DNA of 60,901 bases from Methylobacterium sp. J-030 (GCF_022829545.1 NZ_JAKSYM010000133.1:1-60901), one strand, 5' to 3'; counted from the first letter of the stretch, positions 40,580 to 51,061 are shown. Numbers and translations are program-made. The notes: generated from the letters alone by a model not told the origin.

Positions 40580-41866
40580 ATGGCAGCGAGCATTTGGCAG
40601 ATACCGGCGGGCGGCATGCGCGTGCTGGCCGAGGAACCGCGGGCGGGCGATGAGCCCCGCGGCCGGACGCGATTTCCCAGCGAGGTCGGTGCCCTGGCGG
40701 GTGCGCGAATCCTGCAGATCATACCCGAACTCGAGGCCGGCGGCGCCGAACGCACGACGGTCGACGTCGCGGGCGCCCTGGCGGCGGTCGGCGCCCGCGC
40801 CCTCGTGGCGACCGAGGGCGGGCGCCTGGTCGGCGAACTGCAGGCGAAGGGCGGCCACTGGCTGCGCTTCCCGGCGGCTTCGAAAAACCCGGCCGCGATG
40901 GCGGTCAACGTCCTGCGGCTGATGATGCTCTGCCGCCGCGAGGGCGTGCAGCTCATCCATGCCCGCTCGCGCGCGCCCGCCTGGGTGGCGCTCGGCGCCG
41001 CGCGCCGGCTCGGCCTGCCGTTCGTGACGACCTATCACGGCAGCTATTCCGGCCGGACGAGCGTCAAGGTGCTCTACAATTCCGTGATGGCCCGCGGCGA
41101 TGTGGTGATCGCCAACTCGCACTACACCGCCGATCTCATCAGGCGGATGCATGCCGAGCAGGCCGGCGACCGGGTGCGGGTGATCCACCGGGGCACCGAT
41201 CTCGCCGTCTTCAACCCGGTCGCGGTCGGGGCTGGCCGGGTCGAGGCCCTGCGCCGGGCCTGGAATGTCGCGCCGCACGAGCGGGTGATTCTCCTGGCGG
41301 CCCGTCTCACCGCCTGGAAGGGGCATCGCGTGTTGATCGAGGCGGCTGCGCAGATGCGCGACCGGGGCGTGGCCGATTTCGCCGTCGTGCTGGCCGGCGA
41401 TGCCCAGGGCCGGACTTCCTACGAGCGCGAGCTCGACGCGCTGGTCGCGGCTCGGAATTTGGGCGCTGTCGTGCGCCGGGTCGGGCATTGCACCGACATG
41501 CCGGCCGCCTTCCGGGCTGCCTCGGCGGTGGCCGTGCCCTCCGTCGAGCCGGAAGCCTTCGGACGGTCGGCTGTCGAGGCGCAGGCGCTCGGGACACCGG
41601 TGGTGGTCTCGGATCTCGGCGCCGTCCCCGAGACCGTCCTGGCAACGCCGGATGTTCCGCCGGGCCAGCGCACCGGCTGGCGCGTCCCGCCGGGGGACGC
41701 CCAAGCCCTCGCGGCGGCGCTCAGCGAAGCCCTTTCGCTGGGCGCGAGCGCCCGGGACGCCATGGCGCGCAGGGCGCGCACCCACGTCGAGGCCCGTTTC
41801 TCGCTCGATCGCATGGCCGGGGATACGCTGGCGGTCTACGCTGGATTGCTGGGCGCAGGCCGCTGA
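40580..41866 (+). CDS. GT4-type glycosyltransferase
   Basis: 428 residues, GT-B fold. The acceptor half begins ARILQIIPELEAGGAERTT, a common start for enzymes building lipopolysaccharide cores. The donor half has LLAARLTAWKGHRVLIEAA and the E-x7-E motif in EAFGRSAVEAQALGTPVVV. Normal composition for the window, so it looks native, unlike the enzyme at 714. The ATG at 40580 is chosen. The domain itself starts about residue 37. Probably adds a sugar to lipopolysaccharide. Exact step unknown. Confidence 0.88.
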   Translation: MAASIWQIPAGGMRVLAEEPRAGDEPRGRTRFPSEVGALAGARILQIIPELEAGGAERTTVDVAGALAAVGARALVATEGGRLVGELQAKGGHWLRFPAASKNPAAMAVNVLRLMMLCRREGVQLIHARSRAPAWVALGAARRLGLPFVTTYHGSYSGRTSVKVLYNSVMARGDVVIANSHYTADLIRRMHAEQAGDRVRVIHRGTDLAVFNPVAVGAGRVEALRRAWNVAPHERVILLAARLTAWKGHRVLIEAAAQMRDRGVADFAVVLAGDAQGRTSYERELDALVAARNLGAVVRRVGHCTDMPAAFRAASAVAVPSVEPEAFGRSAVEAQALGTPVVVSDLGAVPETVLATPDVPPGQRTGWRVPPGDAQALAAALSEALSLGASARDAMARRARTHVEARFSLDRMAGDTLAVYAGLLGAGR

Positions 41867-42009
41867 TCGGATCCTCGTCCGAAGCCCGACGGACATCCCG
41901 CGGCAGCCCCCGATTATTTTCGGTCCGCGCCGCGGTTGGACGTTGACTCTGGCCCCGCTTCCCCCAACGTAGTAAGTCCGGATGAGACCGGAGCGGCCGG
42001 CGGCTGGGT

Positions 42010-42025
42010 GATCCTCGCGAGGATC
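42010..42025. promoter_or_regulatory. Perfect 16-base palindrome in the infC leader
   Basis: GATCCTCGCGAGGATC lies 42 bases before the predicted AUU start of infC. It could be a leader hairpin or a protein site. Function is not known. Confidence 0.4.
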
Positions 42026-42067
42026 GTCCGGTCCGTGATTTCGTCGTTGCACCAGGAGACCTAAGCC

Positions 42068-42610
42068 ATTCGTAGACCGATGAGAGCCATGCCGGCCCCG
42101 CAGAAGGACGGGCCGCGCGCCAACCGCGATATCCGCGGGGTGCGGGAAGTGCAGCTGATTGACGATACCGGCCAGAACCGCGGCGTCGTCCCCTTCTTCG
42201 ACGCGCTGAATCTCGCTGAGGAAGCCGGCCTCGATCTCGTGGAGATCGCGCCGAATTCCGTGCCGCCCGTCTGCAAGCTGCTCGATTACGGGCGCTTCCG
42301 CTTCAACGAGCAGAAGAAGCAGAACGAGGCGCGCAAGCGGCAGAAGACGGTCGAGGTCAAGGAGATCAAGCTCCGCCCCGGCATCGACAAGCACGACTAC
42401 GACACCAAGATGAAGTCGGTGCACCGCTTCTTCGAGGAGGGCGACAAGGTCAAGGTGACCCTGCGCTTCCGTGGGCGCGAGATGGCTCACCAGGATATCG
42501 GACTGCGTCTGCTGGAGCGCGTCAAGAACGAGACGGCCGAGATCGCCAAGGTCGAGAGCGAGCCGATGCTCGAAGGCCGGCAGATGATCATGATCCTGGC
42601 GCCGCGCTGA
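42068..42610 (+). CDS. infC: Translation initiation factor IF-3 (predicted AUU start)
   Basis: 180 residues from an ATT at 42068. IF-3 keeps the 30S subunit free and checks the start codon. The N domain has [18 protein letters not shown], the linker is rich in K, R and Q ([14 protein letters not shown]), and the C domain has [18 protein letters not shown] and [15 protein letters not shown]. An AGGAG site at 42054-42058 is nine bases from the ATT, but 21 from the first ATG at 42080. The ATT gives the family N-terminus (MRRPM). IF-3 discriminates against AUU, so it represses itself. The stop codon of an upstream frame lies six bases before the ATT. Confidence 0.95.
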   Translation: MRRPMRAMPAPQKDGPRANRDIRGVREVQLIDDTGQNRGVVPFFDALNLAEEAGLDLVEIAPNSVPPVCKLLDYGRFRFNEQKKQNEARKRQKTVEVKEIKLRPGIDKHDYDTKMKSVHRFFEEGDKVKVTLRFRGREMAHQDIGLRLLERVKNETAEIAKVESEPMLEGRQMIMILAPR

Positions 42611-42742
42611 GGGTCACCGCGACGTCGCTTCGCTGCCGAACCAAGGCTCTGGGGCATCTTCGCCCCGGTGCCGATCCTGACGATCCGCCTTCGCGCCGCC
42701 ACCGGTCTTCCGTGCGCCGCCGCGAAGGCCTATGGGCTGCGC

Positions 42743-43528
42743 ATGGCCCTCTCCTCCGACGAGATCGAACGCTACGCCCGCCACCTCGTCCTGGCCGAGA
42801 TCGGCGGCCCGGGTCAGGCGTGGCTCAAGGCCGCCCGGGTGCTGGTGATCGGCGCGGGCGGGCTCGGCGCGCCGCTGATCCAGTATCTCGCGGCCGCCGG
42901 GATCGGCACGATCGGCCTCGTCGATGACGACACGGTCTCCCTCTCGAACCTGCAACGGCAGGTGATCCACGGCACGCCGGACCTCGGCCGGCCGAAGGTC
43001 GAGAGCGCCGCCGAGGCGGTCGCGCGCCTCAATCCGCACATCGCGGTTGTTCCGCATCCGATCCGCATCGATCCGGACAACGCGGTCGATCTGATCGCCC
43101 GCTACGACCTCGTGGCGGACGGGTCCGACAACTTCGCCACGCGCTACGCCGTCTCGGATGCCTGCTTCCACGCCCGCCGCCCACTGGTGACGGCGGCGCT
43201 CGGCCGCTTCGACGGCACGCTCACCACGATCCGCGCGCACGAGGCTCGTCCGGACGGGACCCCGAACCCGAGTTATCGCTGCCTGTTCCCGAACCCACCG
43301 CCGCCCGGCAGCGTCCCCGCCTGTGCGGAGGCGGGCGTCCTGGGGGCACTCGCGGGCGTGATGGGCTCGCTGATGGCCATGGAGGTCATCCGCGCGGTGA
43401 CGGATTTCGGCGAACCACTGGTCGGCCGTCTCCTGATGGTGGATGCGCGCTCCATGCGGTTCGAGACGCTGCACTACGGCTGGGATCCGGAAAACCCGCT
43501 AAGCGGCACCGGCGCTTCAGCCGAATAG
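42743..43528 (+). CDS. ThiF/MoeB/HesA-family adenylyltransferase
   Basis: 261 residues, an E1-like enzyme that adenylates the C-terminus of a sulfur-carrier protein. It starts [18 protein letters not shown], with the nucleotide site [21 protein letters not shown], the arginine finger region LQRQVIHG and [16 protein letters not shown]. The catalytic cysteine may be in [13 protein letters not shown]. The two CxxC zinc pairs of E. coli MoeB are not seen. It may serve molybdopterin or thiazole synthesis. Start ATG 42743. Its stop overlaps the end of the next gene, which comes from the other strand. Confidence 0.87.
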   Translation: MALSSDEIERYARHLVLAEIGGPGQAWLKAARVLVIGAGGLGAPLIQYLAAAGIGTIGLVDDDTVSLSNLQRQVIHGTPDLGRPKVESAAEAVARLNPHIAVVPHPIRIDPDNAVDLIARYDLVADGSDNFATRYAVSDACFHARRPLVTAALGRFDGTLTTIRAHEARPDGTPNPSYRCLFPNPPPPGSVPACAEAGVLGALAGVMGSLMAMEVIRAVTDFGEPLVGRLLMVDARSMRFETLHYGWDPENPLSGTGASAE

Positions 43529-44398
43529 CGGCCCGGGTGGCATCCACGGCCCTTCGGCCTGCTCCTTGCCGAGGCAGCATTTCTTGAACTTCTTGCCCGA
43601 ACCGCACGGGCAAGGATCGTTGCGCCCGATATCCTTGAACGGGTTGCGCTGCGGTTCGCCCGCCCCCTCGACGGTCCAGTCGAGGGCTTCGACCGCATCG
43701 TCCAGGTAGCCGTACTGGTAAGGGCCGAGACGATCCCGGTCGTGGGGCTTCGTCTCGGCCTTGCGCAGGGCTTCCGTGAACCAGGCGTCATCGCTGATCT
43801 CGTCGGTGATGCGTCCGTCGGCGCGGGCTGCGGCCACCCGAGGCGCGAGATCCCGGAAGCCGAGATGCGCGATCGTCTCCTCCCAGCCGGCCCAGGCCGG
43901 CGCCTCCTCGACGGCGGCCTGCGCGTCGTCGAAGCGGACCAGAAGGTCGTGCATCGCGGCCCGGTCGATCCGGCCCTCCAGGGTCAGGAAGGTGCAGGCG
44001 GAGAGCAGCGCCATGCGGGCGTAATCGTCGACGGTGCTGTCGAGGATCAGGCGGAACAACGGCTGCGGATCGCCATCAAACAGGCTCGCCAGAACCTTGG
44101 CCAGGGTCGCTGTGAGGGCATCGCCCAACACGGCATCGAGGCTGTCCTCGTCCTGTCGCAGGAGGCGCAGGAGTGGCGTCAAGGCGCGCGTGTCACGGGC
44201 CTGAGCCATGACGTGCAGACCCCAAAAGAGGAGGTTGGCGTCCTCCGGCGAAAGCTCACGCTCATCGGCGGCTGCTTCAAGCAGCGGCAACGTCGCTGCG
44301 GCGATTGCGGCCGCATGCTTCACGGCTTCGCGCAATGCCGCGGTCGGCCGGTGCTCGGCCGCCGCGAGATCCGCGATGAGCAGGGTGGTCCGGTCCAT
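43517..44398 (-). CDS. DUF1186-type protein with C-terminal SEC-C zinc motif
   Basis: 293 residues. A helical region (about 1-250, HEAT-like, with [15 protein letters not shown]) matches the DUF1186 group. The end [18 protein letters not shown] is the SEC-C metal motif found at the SecA C-terminus. SEC-C proteins bind zinc and often contact ribosomes or SecB. The ATG at 44398 is 10 bases after the pheT stop, so it is probably the last gene of the phe operon. Function not established. Confidence 0.88.
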   Translation of the reverse strand: MDRTTLLIADLAAAEHRPTAALREAVKHAAAIAAATLPLLEAAADERELSPEDANLLFWGLHVMAQARDTRALTPLLRLLRQDEDSLDAVLGDALTATLAKVLASLFDGDPQPLFRLILDSTVDDYARMALLSACTFLTLEGRIDRAAMHDLLVRFDDAQAAVEEAPAWAGWEETIAHLGFRDLAPRVAAARADGRITDEISDDAWFTEALRKAETKPHDRDRLGPYQYGYLDDAVEALDWTVEGAGEPQRNPFKDIGRNDPCPCGSGKKFKKCCLGKEQAEGPWMPPGPLFG

Positions 44399-44408
44399 CG
44401 CGCGCTCC

Positions 44409-46829
44409 TCAGGCGCGAAGCGTCGCGCCGGTCCGGCGCGAGACCTCGGCGACGATCCTGGCACTCACGGCCTCGATCTCGGCATCGGTCAGGGTGCGGT
44501 CAACCGGCTGCAGCCGCACCGCGATCGCGACCGATTTCGCGCCCTCCGGCACGCCGGGGCCCTCGTAGAGATCGAACACGTCGACGCCCGTCACCAGCTT
44601 GCGGTCGGCATTCTGGGCGGCCTTGACGATGTCGCCGGCCGGCACGTCGCGGCCGACCACGAAGGCGAAGTCGCGGGACAGGGGCTGGAACTCGGAGAGC
44701 GCGAGCGCCGGCTTGGCCTTGGTCGGCCTGTGTTTGGGCGGCGGCAGCGCGTCGAGCACGATCTCGAAGGCGACGAGGCTGCCCTTGAGATCGAGGGCCT
44801 GCAGCGTTCGCGGATGCACCTCGCCGAACCAGCCGATCTCGGTCTTGGGCCCGAAGCGGAGCGTCCCGGAGCGGCCGGGATGCAGCCAGGACGGTCCGCC
44901 GGCCGTGACCTGCAGGCCGCCGGTCGGGACGCCGAGGCTGCCGAGCAGCGCCAGCGCGTCGGCCTTGGCGTCGAACGCGTCCACCGTCCCGGTCGCGCCA
45001 TCCCAATGTCGCCCGGCCCCCGTCAGGGTGGCGCTGCCCCGGCGAACTGCGGCCGCGCGGATCGTCTGCCCCTCGGGCTCGTCGGTGGCGAAGCACTGGC
45101 CGACCTCGAACAGGGCGGCATCGGGGTAGCCGCGGTCGGCGTTGCGCTGCGCCGCGCGCAGGAGGCCCGGCACGAGGCTCGGGCGCATGTCCGACAGGTC
45201 CGCGGCGATGGGGTTGGCCAGGGCGAGATCCGCACCGCCGCCGCCGAACAGCACGGCGTCGTCATGCGGGACGAAGGACCACGTCACGGCCTCCATCAGG
45301 CCCCGGGTCGCCAGCGCGCGCTTGGCGGTCCGCGTGCGCTTCTGCATCACGGTGAGCAGCGCGCCGCCCACGCCGGTCAGACGCGGCAGGGGTTTCGCGA
45401 CGATCCGGTCGAGGCCCGCGATCCGCACGACCTCCTCGACGAGATCGGCCTTGCCCTCCACGTCGGGCCGCCAGGACGGCGTCAGCACCTTCACCCGGTC
45501 GCCGGTGCCCGAGACGTGGAAGCCCAGCGTCTCGAGGATGACCTTGGTCTCGACGCGCGGCACCTCAAGGCCGGCGAGGCGACGGACCTCGGTCCAGGGG
45601 AAATCGATGATCCGCCCGGATTCGGGCGGATCGCCGGCGATCCGCGCTTCGCTCGGCGTGCCGCCGCAGAGCTCGATGATGAGGCGGGTCGCCAGATCGA
45701 GGCCCGGCAAGGTGAAGGCCGGATCGACGCCGCGCTCGAACCGGTAGCGGGCATCGGTGATGATGCCGAGGCGCCGGCCCGATTGCGCGATGTTGGTCGG
45801 ATCCCACAGGGCCGATTCGATCAGGACGTCCGTGGTGGTCGCGTCGCAGCCCGAGTCCTGGCCGCCCATGATGCCGGCAATCGACTCGACGCCGTTTTGA
45901 TCGGCGATCACCACGGTCTCGTCGGTGAGCACGTGGGTGCGCTCGTCGAGGGCGAGCAGGCTCTCGCCGTCCCGGGCGCGGCGCACCACGAGGCCGCCCG
46001 ACACCTTGGTGGCGTCGAACACGTGCAGCGGCCGGCCGCGGTCGAAGGTGACGTAGTTGGTGATGTCGACCAGCGCGTTGATCGGGCGCAGGCCGATCGC
46101 GCGCAGGCGGGCCTGCATCCAGGCCGGGGCGGGGCCGTTCGTCACGCCACGGACCAGCCGCAGGGCGAAGAGCGGGCAGAGGTGCCGGTCGGCCGGCTCG
46201 AAGGCCAGCGCGACCGTGACGGGGCAGGGGCCCTCGCCGCGCACGCCCGGCAGGGTCTCGCCCTTGAGCTTTCCGATCCCGGCCGCCGCGAGGTCGCGGG
46301 CGATGCCGTGGACAGAGGTGCAGTCCGGCCGGTTCGGCGTCAGGTTGATCTCGATGACCGGATCGTCGAGCCCGGCATAGAGCGCGTAGGGCTGGCCGAC
46401 CGGCGCCTCCGCGGGCAGTTCGAGGATGCCGTCATGATCCTCGCCGAGGCCGAGTTCGGCCCCCGAGCACAGCATCCCACGGCTCTCGACGCCCCGGATC
46501 GTGCCGACCGACAGGGTGATGTTCTTGCCCGGGACATAGGTGCCGGGCGGCGCGAAGACCGAGACCAGGCCAGCGCGCGCATTCGGCGCCCCGCAGACCA
46601 CCTGCACGGGCTCGCCGGCACCGGTCTCCACCGTGCAAACGCGCAGGCGATCGGCGTTCGGATGCTGCTCGGCCGTCAGGATCCTCGCGACGACGTAGGG
46701 CTTGAGTGCGGCTGCCTTGTCCTCGACGCCCTCCACCTCCAGGCCGATCCGCGTCAGCGTCTCGGCGATGGTGTCGAGGGAGGCCTCGGTGTCGAGGTGG
46801 TCCTTGAGCCAGGAGAGGGTGAATTTCAT
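44409..46829 (-). CDS. pheT: Phenylalanyl-tRNA synthetase beta subunit
   Basis: 806 residues, full length. The N-terminal core begins [18 protein letters not shown]. The EMAP-like tRNA-binding domain follows ([11 protein letters not shown] type, here [18 protein letters not shown]). The B3/B4 editing region has [19 protein letters not shown], and the C-terminal anticodon domain has [15 protein letters not shown] and [13 protein letters not shown]. It forms the alpha2-beta2 enzyme with PheS. In most bacteria pheS and pheT are adjacent. Here two small genes sit between, with an 18-base gap to this start. Same operon. Confidence 0.97.
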   Translation of the reverse strand: MKFTLSWLKDHLDTEASLDTIAETLTRIGLEVEGVEDKAAALKPYVVARILTAEQHPNADRLRVCTVETGAGEPVQVVCGAPNARAGLVSVFAPPGTYVPGKNITLSVGTIRGVESRGMLCSGAELGLGEDHDGILELPAEAPVGQPYALYAGLDDPVIEINLTPNRPDCTSVHGIARDLAAAGIGKLKGETLPGVRGEGPCPVTVALAFEPADRHLCPLFALRLVRGVTNGPAPAWMQARLRAIGLRPINALVDITNYVTFDRGRPLHVFDATKVSGGLVVRRARDGESLLALDERTHVLTDETVVIADQNGVESIAGIMGGQDSGCDATTTDVLIESALWDPTNIAQSGRRLGIITDARYRFERGVDPAFTLPGLDLATRLIIELCGGTPSEARIAGDPPESGRIIDFPWTEVRRLAGLEVPRVETKVILETLGFHVSGTGDRVKVLTPSWRPDVEGKADLVEEVVRIAGLDRIVAKPLPRLTGVGGALLTVMQKRTRTAKRALATRGLMEAVTWSFVPHDDAVLFGGGGADLALANPIAADLSDMRPSLVPGLLRAAQRNADRGYPDAALFEVGQCFATDEPEGQTIRAAAVRRGSATLTGAGRHWDGATGTVDAFDAKADALALLGSLGVPTGGLQVTAGGPSWLHPGRSGTLRFGPKTEIGWFGEVHPRTLQALDLKGSLVAFEIVLDALPPPKHRPTKAKPALALSEFQPLSRDFAFVVGRDVPAGDIVKAAQNADRKLVTGVDVFDLYEGPGVPEGAKSVAIAVRLQPVDRTLTDAEIEAVSARIVAEVSRRTGATLRA

Positions 46830-46847
46830 CGATCGTAACCTCGCGGC

Positions 46848-47330
46848 TCAGGAGAGCCGGGCTTTCGTTATGAGGAGGACGGCCAGTTTGCGACGCTGAT
46901 CATCGCCAAGGGATTCGAGAGCCTTTACCGTTTCACGGGCACGGTTCAGGATTGCCAGGGTCTCGTTTTGGCTGACCGGCATGGTCGGCGGGCTGTAATC
47001 GGCGAGGTGACGCCGCTCCTGCAGAACCGCGAAGGCTGCACCGATCGTGGCGACCGCAGGTGCGATCTGCGCAGCTTCCGGGGATGTCAGACGTTTCCGG
47101 ACTTGGCCGTGGTCGAGCATGCGGTAGACCGATTCCAGTTCCCCGCTCCGTCTCCAGCCCACGATCACGCTCGCGCAGACGAAACAGAGCCCGTGGAACA
47201 CCGCGTAATAGGCGCTGCTCACGGCACGGCGCATCGAGGCTTTGCGCAGATTCATCCGACCACCCTGGCGGGCGAGCGTTTCGGCGACTTCGAGCAGGTC
47301 GTAGACGAGGGTGTTGCCGAGGCGCGGCAT
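46848..47330 (-). CDS. HEPN-like protein inserted between pheS and pheT
   Basis: 160 residues, all helical by pattern. It contains RRAVSSAYYAVFHGLCF, the helix signature of HEPN/UPF0332-type proteins, and ERRHLADYSPPT, like their R-x-ADY motif. I do not see the R-x4-6-H motif of RNase-active HEPN toxins, so nuclease activity is doubtful. The start ATG at 47330 shares its base with the stop of the gene before it (TGATG). A GTG start three bases up is possible. The gene lies 18 bases before pheT. The pair resembles a toxin-antitoxin cassette, but no nucleotidyltransferase (MNT) partner is present. Confidence 0.75.
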   Translation of the reverse strand: MPRLGNTLVYDLLEVAETLARQGGRMNLRKASMRRAVSSAYYAVFHGLCFVCASVIVGWRRSGELESVYRMLDHGQVRKRLTSPEAAQIAPAVATIGAAFAVLQERRHLADYSPPTMPVSQNETLAILNRARETVKALESLGDDQRRKLAVLLITKARLS

Positions 47331-47629
47331 CACGGATGCCCGAGTTCATCGTCGTCGATCAGAACCTCATCGTCGGGATATTCGACATCGAGATAGGGGA
47401 AACGGTCTTCGCCGCGTTCCATGAGGCGCATCCTGAGATCGGCGTTTGCCCCATTCAAACGTCCGCCGTCGGTGACGCCCGACCCCGGTCTGAAGACGGC
47501 TTTCACGAACAAGGAGGGCTCGCCCGAGTGATCGAAGCCGGGGCGCACCTCGACCCGCTCGTAGCCGGAGCTTCCGAGCGTTCGGCCCAGGATCTCGTTC
47601 GCCAGCGTGCGGATTTCGCCCTCGGTCAT
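47330..47629 (-). CDS. Acidic hypothetical protein coupled to the HEPN-like gene
   Basis: 99 residues: a helix (MTEGEIRTLANEILG), then two or three beta strands (YERVEVRPGFDHSGEPSLFV and FVKAVFRPG), another helix, and a very acidic end (LDVEYPDDEVLIDDDELGHP). No family known. Its stop overlaps the HEPN-like ATG, so the two are co-translated. It starts 22 bases after the pheS stop. The acidic end and partner arrangement would suit an antitoxin or a chaperone of the HEPN-like protein. Function unproven. Confidence 0.7.
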   Translation of the reverse strand: MTEGEIRTLANEILGRTLGSSGYERVEVRPGFDHSGEPSLFVKAVFRPGSGVTDGGRLNGANADLRMRLMERGEDRFPYLDVEYPDDEVLIDDDELGHP

Positions 47630-47651
47630 AGCCGCCGCCCCCGATCTTTCC

Positions 47652-48734
47652 TCACCCCGTCAGCCCGCCCACCAAACTCGGCACATCCAGCGGCCGGAAT
47701 CCATAATGGTCGAGCCAGCGCACATCCGCCTCGAAGAACGGGCGCAGGTCCGGCATGCCGTATTTCAGCATGGCGATGCGGTCGATGCCGACTCCGAAGG
47801 CGAAGCCCTGCACGGCGTCCGGATCCAGCCCGCAGTTCCGCAGGACGTTCGGGTGGACCATCCCGCAGCCCAGGATCTCCAGCCAGTCGTCGCCCTCGCC
47901 GAAGCGGATCTCGCCGCCCTTGCGCGAGCACTGGATGTCCACCTCCGCCGAGGGCTCGGTGAACGGGAAGAAGGACGGGCGGAAGCGCATCTTCACGCCC
48001 TCCACCTCGAAGAACGCCTTGCAGAACGCCTCCAGCACCCATTTCAGGTTGGCGATGTTGGCGCTCGTGTCGATCACCAGCCCCTCGACCTGATGGAACA
48101 TCGGCGTGTGGGTCTGATCGGAATCGTGCCGGTAGGTCCGCCCCGGGATGATCACCCGGATCGGCGGCGTCTGCGCCCGCATCGTCCGCACCTGCACGGG
48201 GGAGGTGTGCGTGCGCAGCACCTTGCGCTTCCCGTCCCGGTCGGGAGCCAGGAAGAAGGTGTCGTGCATCTCGCGCGCCGGGTGGCCGGGCGGGAAGTTG
48301 AGGGCGGTGAAGTTCAATTCGTCCGTCTCGATGTCCGGCCCCTCGGCCACCGCGAAGCCCATATCGGCGAAGATCGCGGTGATCTCGTCGATCACCTGGG
48401 AGATCGGATGGATCCGGCCACGCACCTCCGGCGCCTCGCGGACCGGCAGGGTGACGTCGACCCGCTCGGAGGCGAGGCGGGCTTCGAGGGCGGCCTCGGC
48501 GAGTTCGGTCTTGCGCGCGGTGACGGCGCCCTGAACCCGGTCGCGCAGGCCGTTGATCAGGGGGCCGCGCTCCTTGCGCTCGTCGGGCGTCATGGAGCCC
48601 AGGGTCTTCAGCAGATCCGAGACACTGCCCTTCTTGCCGAGTGCGGCGACGCGGACGGCGTCCAGCGCCGCCTCGTCGGAGGCCGCCGAGACCTGGGCCA
48701 GGAGATCGCGTTCGAGGCTGTCGAGATCGGTCAT
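47652..48734 (-). CDS. pheS: Phenylalanyl-tRNA synthetase alpha subunit
   Basis: 360 residues, class II synthetase. The N-terminal coiled coil (about 1-85) is followed by motif 2, [16 protein letters not shown], and motif 3, [35 protein letters not shown] starts the catalytic core. [10 protein letters not shown] is the phenylalanine-site region. It lies below rplT by 148 bases with a terminator between, and opens the pheS - small gene - HEPN-like - pheT - SEC-C series. Confidence 0.97.
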   Translation of the reverse strand: MTDLDSLERDLLAQVSAASDEAALDAVRVAALGKKGSVSDLLKTLGSMTPDERKERGPLINGLRDRVQGAVTARKTELAEAALEARLASERVDVTLPVREAPEVRGRIHPISQVIDEITAIFADMGFAVAEGPDIETDELNFTALNFPPGHPAREMHDTFFLAPDRDGKRKVLRTHTSPVQVRTMRAQTPPIRVIIPGRTYRHDSDQTHTPMFHQVEGLVIDTSANIANLKWVLEAFCKAFFEVEGVKMRFRPSFFPFTEPSAEVDIQCSRKGGEIRFGEGDDWLEILGCGMVHPNVLRNCGLDPDAVQGFAFGVGIDRIAMLKYGMPDLRPFFEADVRWLDHYGFRPLDVPSLVGGLTG

Positions 48735-48826
48735 CGCGTCATCAAACAGGGTGGGCGGAGAAGGCCGTGGCGGCGTGCTCTCGCGCGTTGCGCGGCCCGG
48801 CGCAAGCGCGGGACCCCATAAACGAC

Positions 48827-48858
48827 GAAGGCGCGGCTCCCGGGGGAACCGCGCCTTC
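48827..48858 (-). terminator. Terminator of the rpmI-rplT transcript
   Basis: GAAGGCGCGG, a ten-base loop region and CCGCGCCTTC form a perfect stem of ten pairs. It is placed 24 bases after the rplT stop and followed on the minus strand by GTCGTTTAT. It can end or attenuate transcription before pheS, so pheS may have its own promoter. Confidence 0.7.
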
Positions 48859-48882
48859 CGTGCGTCTCGCCGTTGGCCTGGG

Positions 48883-49260
48883 TCAGGCAGCCTTGGCGGT
48901 CGTCTGCGGCAGCGCGGCCTTGGCCTTCTCGACGACGGCGGCGAAGCTCGCCGGCTCGTGGATCGCCAACTCCGACAGGGCCTTGCGGTCGACCACGATG
49001 CCCGACTTCGCCAGGCCGTCGATGAAGCGCGAGTAGGTCAGGCCATGCTCGCGGACCGCCGCGTTGAGGCGCTGGATCCAGAGGGCGCGGAAGGTGCGCT
49101 TCTTGTTCTTGCGGTCGCGGTAGGCATACTGCATGCCCTTCTCGACCGCCTGCTTGGCGATACGGATCGTATTCTTGCGCCGGCCGTAATAGCCCTTGGC
49201 GGCCTTCAGAACCTTCTTGTGCTTCGCGTGACTGGTCACGCCGCGCTTGACGCGGGCCAT
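48883..49260 (-). CDS. rplT: 50S ribosomal protein L20
   Basis: 125 residues. [20 protein letters not shown] and [20 protein letters not shown] are the rRNA-binding front. The globular end has [21 protein letters not shown]20 binds 23S rRNA early in assembly and in some bacteria represses its own operon. Follows rpmI by 51 bases. infC is not upstream as in E. coli, but 7 kb away on the other strand. Confidence 0.98.
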   Translation of the reverse strand: MARVKRGVTSHAKHKKVLKAAKGYYGRRKNTIRIAKQAVEKGMQYAYRDRKNKKRTFRALWIQRLNAAVREHGLTYSRFIDGLAKSGIVVDRKALSELAIHEPASFAAVVEKAKAALPQTTAKAA

Positions 49261-49311
49261 CGGTTATCTCCTGGATTCGACGAAAGTCAGTGGCAACGGG
49301 TGGCGAAGGGC

Positions 49312-49515
49312 TTACCGCGCGTTCGGCAGGAAGTACTTCTTCACGTTGGCGGCATCACCCTCGAACATCGTCGTGGTGCCGCGCAGGTTGCGGATCTGCT
49401 TGGTCGTCCGCTTGATCATCCCGTGGCGCTTGCCGGCCTGGGCGTACATCACCTTGCCAGTGCCGGTGATCTTGAAGCGCTTCTTGGCGCCGGATTTGGT
49501 CTTCAGCTTGGGCAT
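49312..49515 (-). CDS. rpmI: 50S ribosomal protein L35
   Basis: 67 residues, [20 protein letters not shown] with the usual [10 protein letters not shown] middle. ATG 49515. First gene of the rpmI-rplT pair. Small, basic and buried in the 50S subunit. The family length is 64-66, so it is normal. Confidence 0.97.
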   Translation of the reverse strand: MPKLKTKSGAKKRFKITGTGKVMYAQAGKRHGMIKRTTKQIRNLRGTTTMFEGDAANVKKYFLPNAR

Positions 49516-49930
49516 TTGGCTCTCCGTTGGCGAAACTCCGTCCGGCCGACCCGCAAGGGTCAGAGGGGGAGCGCGCAAAGATGCTTCTGGTGGAGCAGCA
49601 CGAGCCGCCACGGCAGCCCTATCGGCCGGGCGGTTCGACGCGGGGCGGCTTATGACAGAAAGCCGACGCGGCGGCAACGTCCGTGCTGCGGGCCGATGGT
49701 GAGGCGGCCTCGCGGTGGCGACGCGGGAACGGGGCGGTTCGCCCGTTGTTCTGGATCGGTCGGATTGCCCGGTGATTCGAGGAATGCGGGGACAGTTTGC
49801 GCGCTGCACAAAACCGTGCGCGACAGAGGGGTGCCAGGAACCATAACCTTGGCCGTCCGTTTCATTCATGTCCCGCTCAGGCCGGCAGGGTTAGACCCCC
49901 CGTCAAATTCGGCCAACCAGGAGACACTTC
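49516..49930. other. Divergent promoter region, no gene seen
   Basis: About 415 bases between rpmI and the GT4 gene. It should hold promoters for both directions. Open frames here show no family. No clear L20-type leader fold is seen by eye. Confidence 0.5.
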
Positions 49931-51061
49931 GTGCGCATTGCCCAGATCGCTCCGTTGTCGGAGGCCGTTCCTCCGAAGTTCTACGGCGGCACCGAGCGCG
50001 TCGTCAGCTGGATTACTGAAGAACTGGTCCGCCAGGGCCACGAGGTCACGCTGTTCGCGAGCGGCGACTCGCGGACCGGAGCCAATCTGGCGTCCTGCAC
50101 GCCTGAGGGACTTCGTCTGCTCGGCTACCGGGACCATACCGCCAGCCATCTGGCGATGCTGCATCAGGTCCATCGGCGCGCGCACGAGTTCGATATCCTG
50201 CACTTCCACATCGATCTGCTGCAATATCCGATGTTCGAGGACTTGAACCACAAGTGCCTCACCACGATGCACGGCCGCCTCGACGTGCCGGACTTCATGC
50301 CGGTCTACCGCACCTTCACGGGCATGCCGCTGGTCTCGATCTCCGACAACCAGCGCCTGCCCATGCCGCCGACCTCGAACTGGCTGGCGACGATCCATCA
50401 CGGCCTGCCGGCCGAGAACTGCCCGTATGTCCCGGAGGTCAAGGGCGGCTACCTCGCGTTCCTCGGCCGGATCTCGCCCGAGAAGCGGCCCGACCGCGCG
50501 ATCGAAATGGCGATCCGCTCCGGCACGCCGCTCAAGATCGCCGCGAAGGTTGACAAGGCCGATCAGGATTACTGGAATGAGGTCATCGAGCCGATGATCC
50601 ATCATCCGCTGGTCGAGTTCATCGGCGAGATCAACGAGGAGCAGAAGAAGGACTTCCTCGGAAACGCCCTGGCGCTCGCCTTCCCGATCGACTGGCCGGA
50701 GCCCTTCGGCCTCGTGATGATCGAGGCGATGTCGGCCGGCACGCCGGTGATCGCGTTCCGCAACGGCTCCGTGCCGGAGGTGATCAAGGACGGCGTGAGC
50801 GGCGTCCTCTGCACCTCGATGGACGAAGCGGTCGAGGCCGTCGCGAAGGTGAAAGCCATGTCGCGGGCCGGCGTACGCCGGCACTTCGAGGGCCACTTCA
50901 CGGCCGAGTGCATGGTCAACAAGTACGTGACCGCCTACGAGGACCTGCTCAGCCGCGGCGCGGACGTGATCAAGCTCCCGAGCTCCGGCTTCAAGCCGCA
51001 TTACGGTGAGGTGAACGGTTCGGCGCGGCCGGCGATCCCGGTCGCGGCCATGCCGGCCTGA
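49931..51061 (+). CDS. GT4-type glycosyltransferase paired with a debranching enzyme
   Basis: 376 residues, GTG start with AGGAGAC ten bases before it. MRIAQIAPLSEAVPPKFYGG TERVVSWI is the front of a well-marked GT4 subgroup (GTE-R-V). The donor half has FLGRISPEKRPDRAIEMA and the E-x7-E motif EPFGLVMIEAMSAGTPVIA. The next gene, 143 bases on, is a glucan-debranching-like enzyme. This pair recurs in alphaproteobacteria and may make or trim an alpha-glucan under stress. Product not known. Confidence 0.88.
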   Translation: MRIAQIAPLSEAVPPKFYGGTERVVSWITEELVRQGHEVTLFASGDSRTGANLASCTPEGLRLLGYRDHTASHLAMLHQVHRRAHEFDILHFHIDLLQYPMFEDLNHKCLTTMHGRLDVPDFMPVYRTFTGMPLVSISDNQRLPMPPTSNWLATIHHGLPAENCPYVPEVKGGYLAFLGRISPEKRPDRAIEMAIRSGTPLKIAAKVDKADQDYWNEVIEPMIHHPLVEFIGEINEEQKKDFLGNALALAFPIDWPEPFGLVMIEAMSAGTPVIAFRNGSVPEVIKDGVSGVLCTSMDEAVEAVAKVKAMSRAGVRRHFEGHFTAECMVNKYVTAYEDLLSRGADVIKLPSSGFKPHYGEVNGSARPAIPVAAMPA

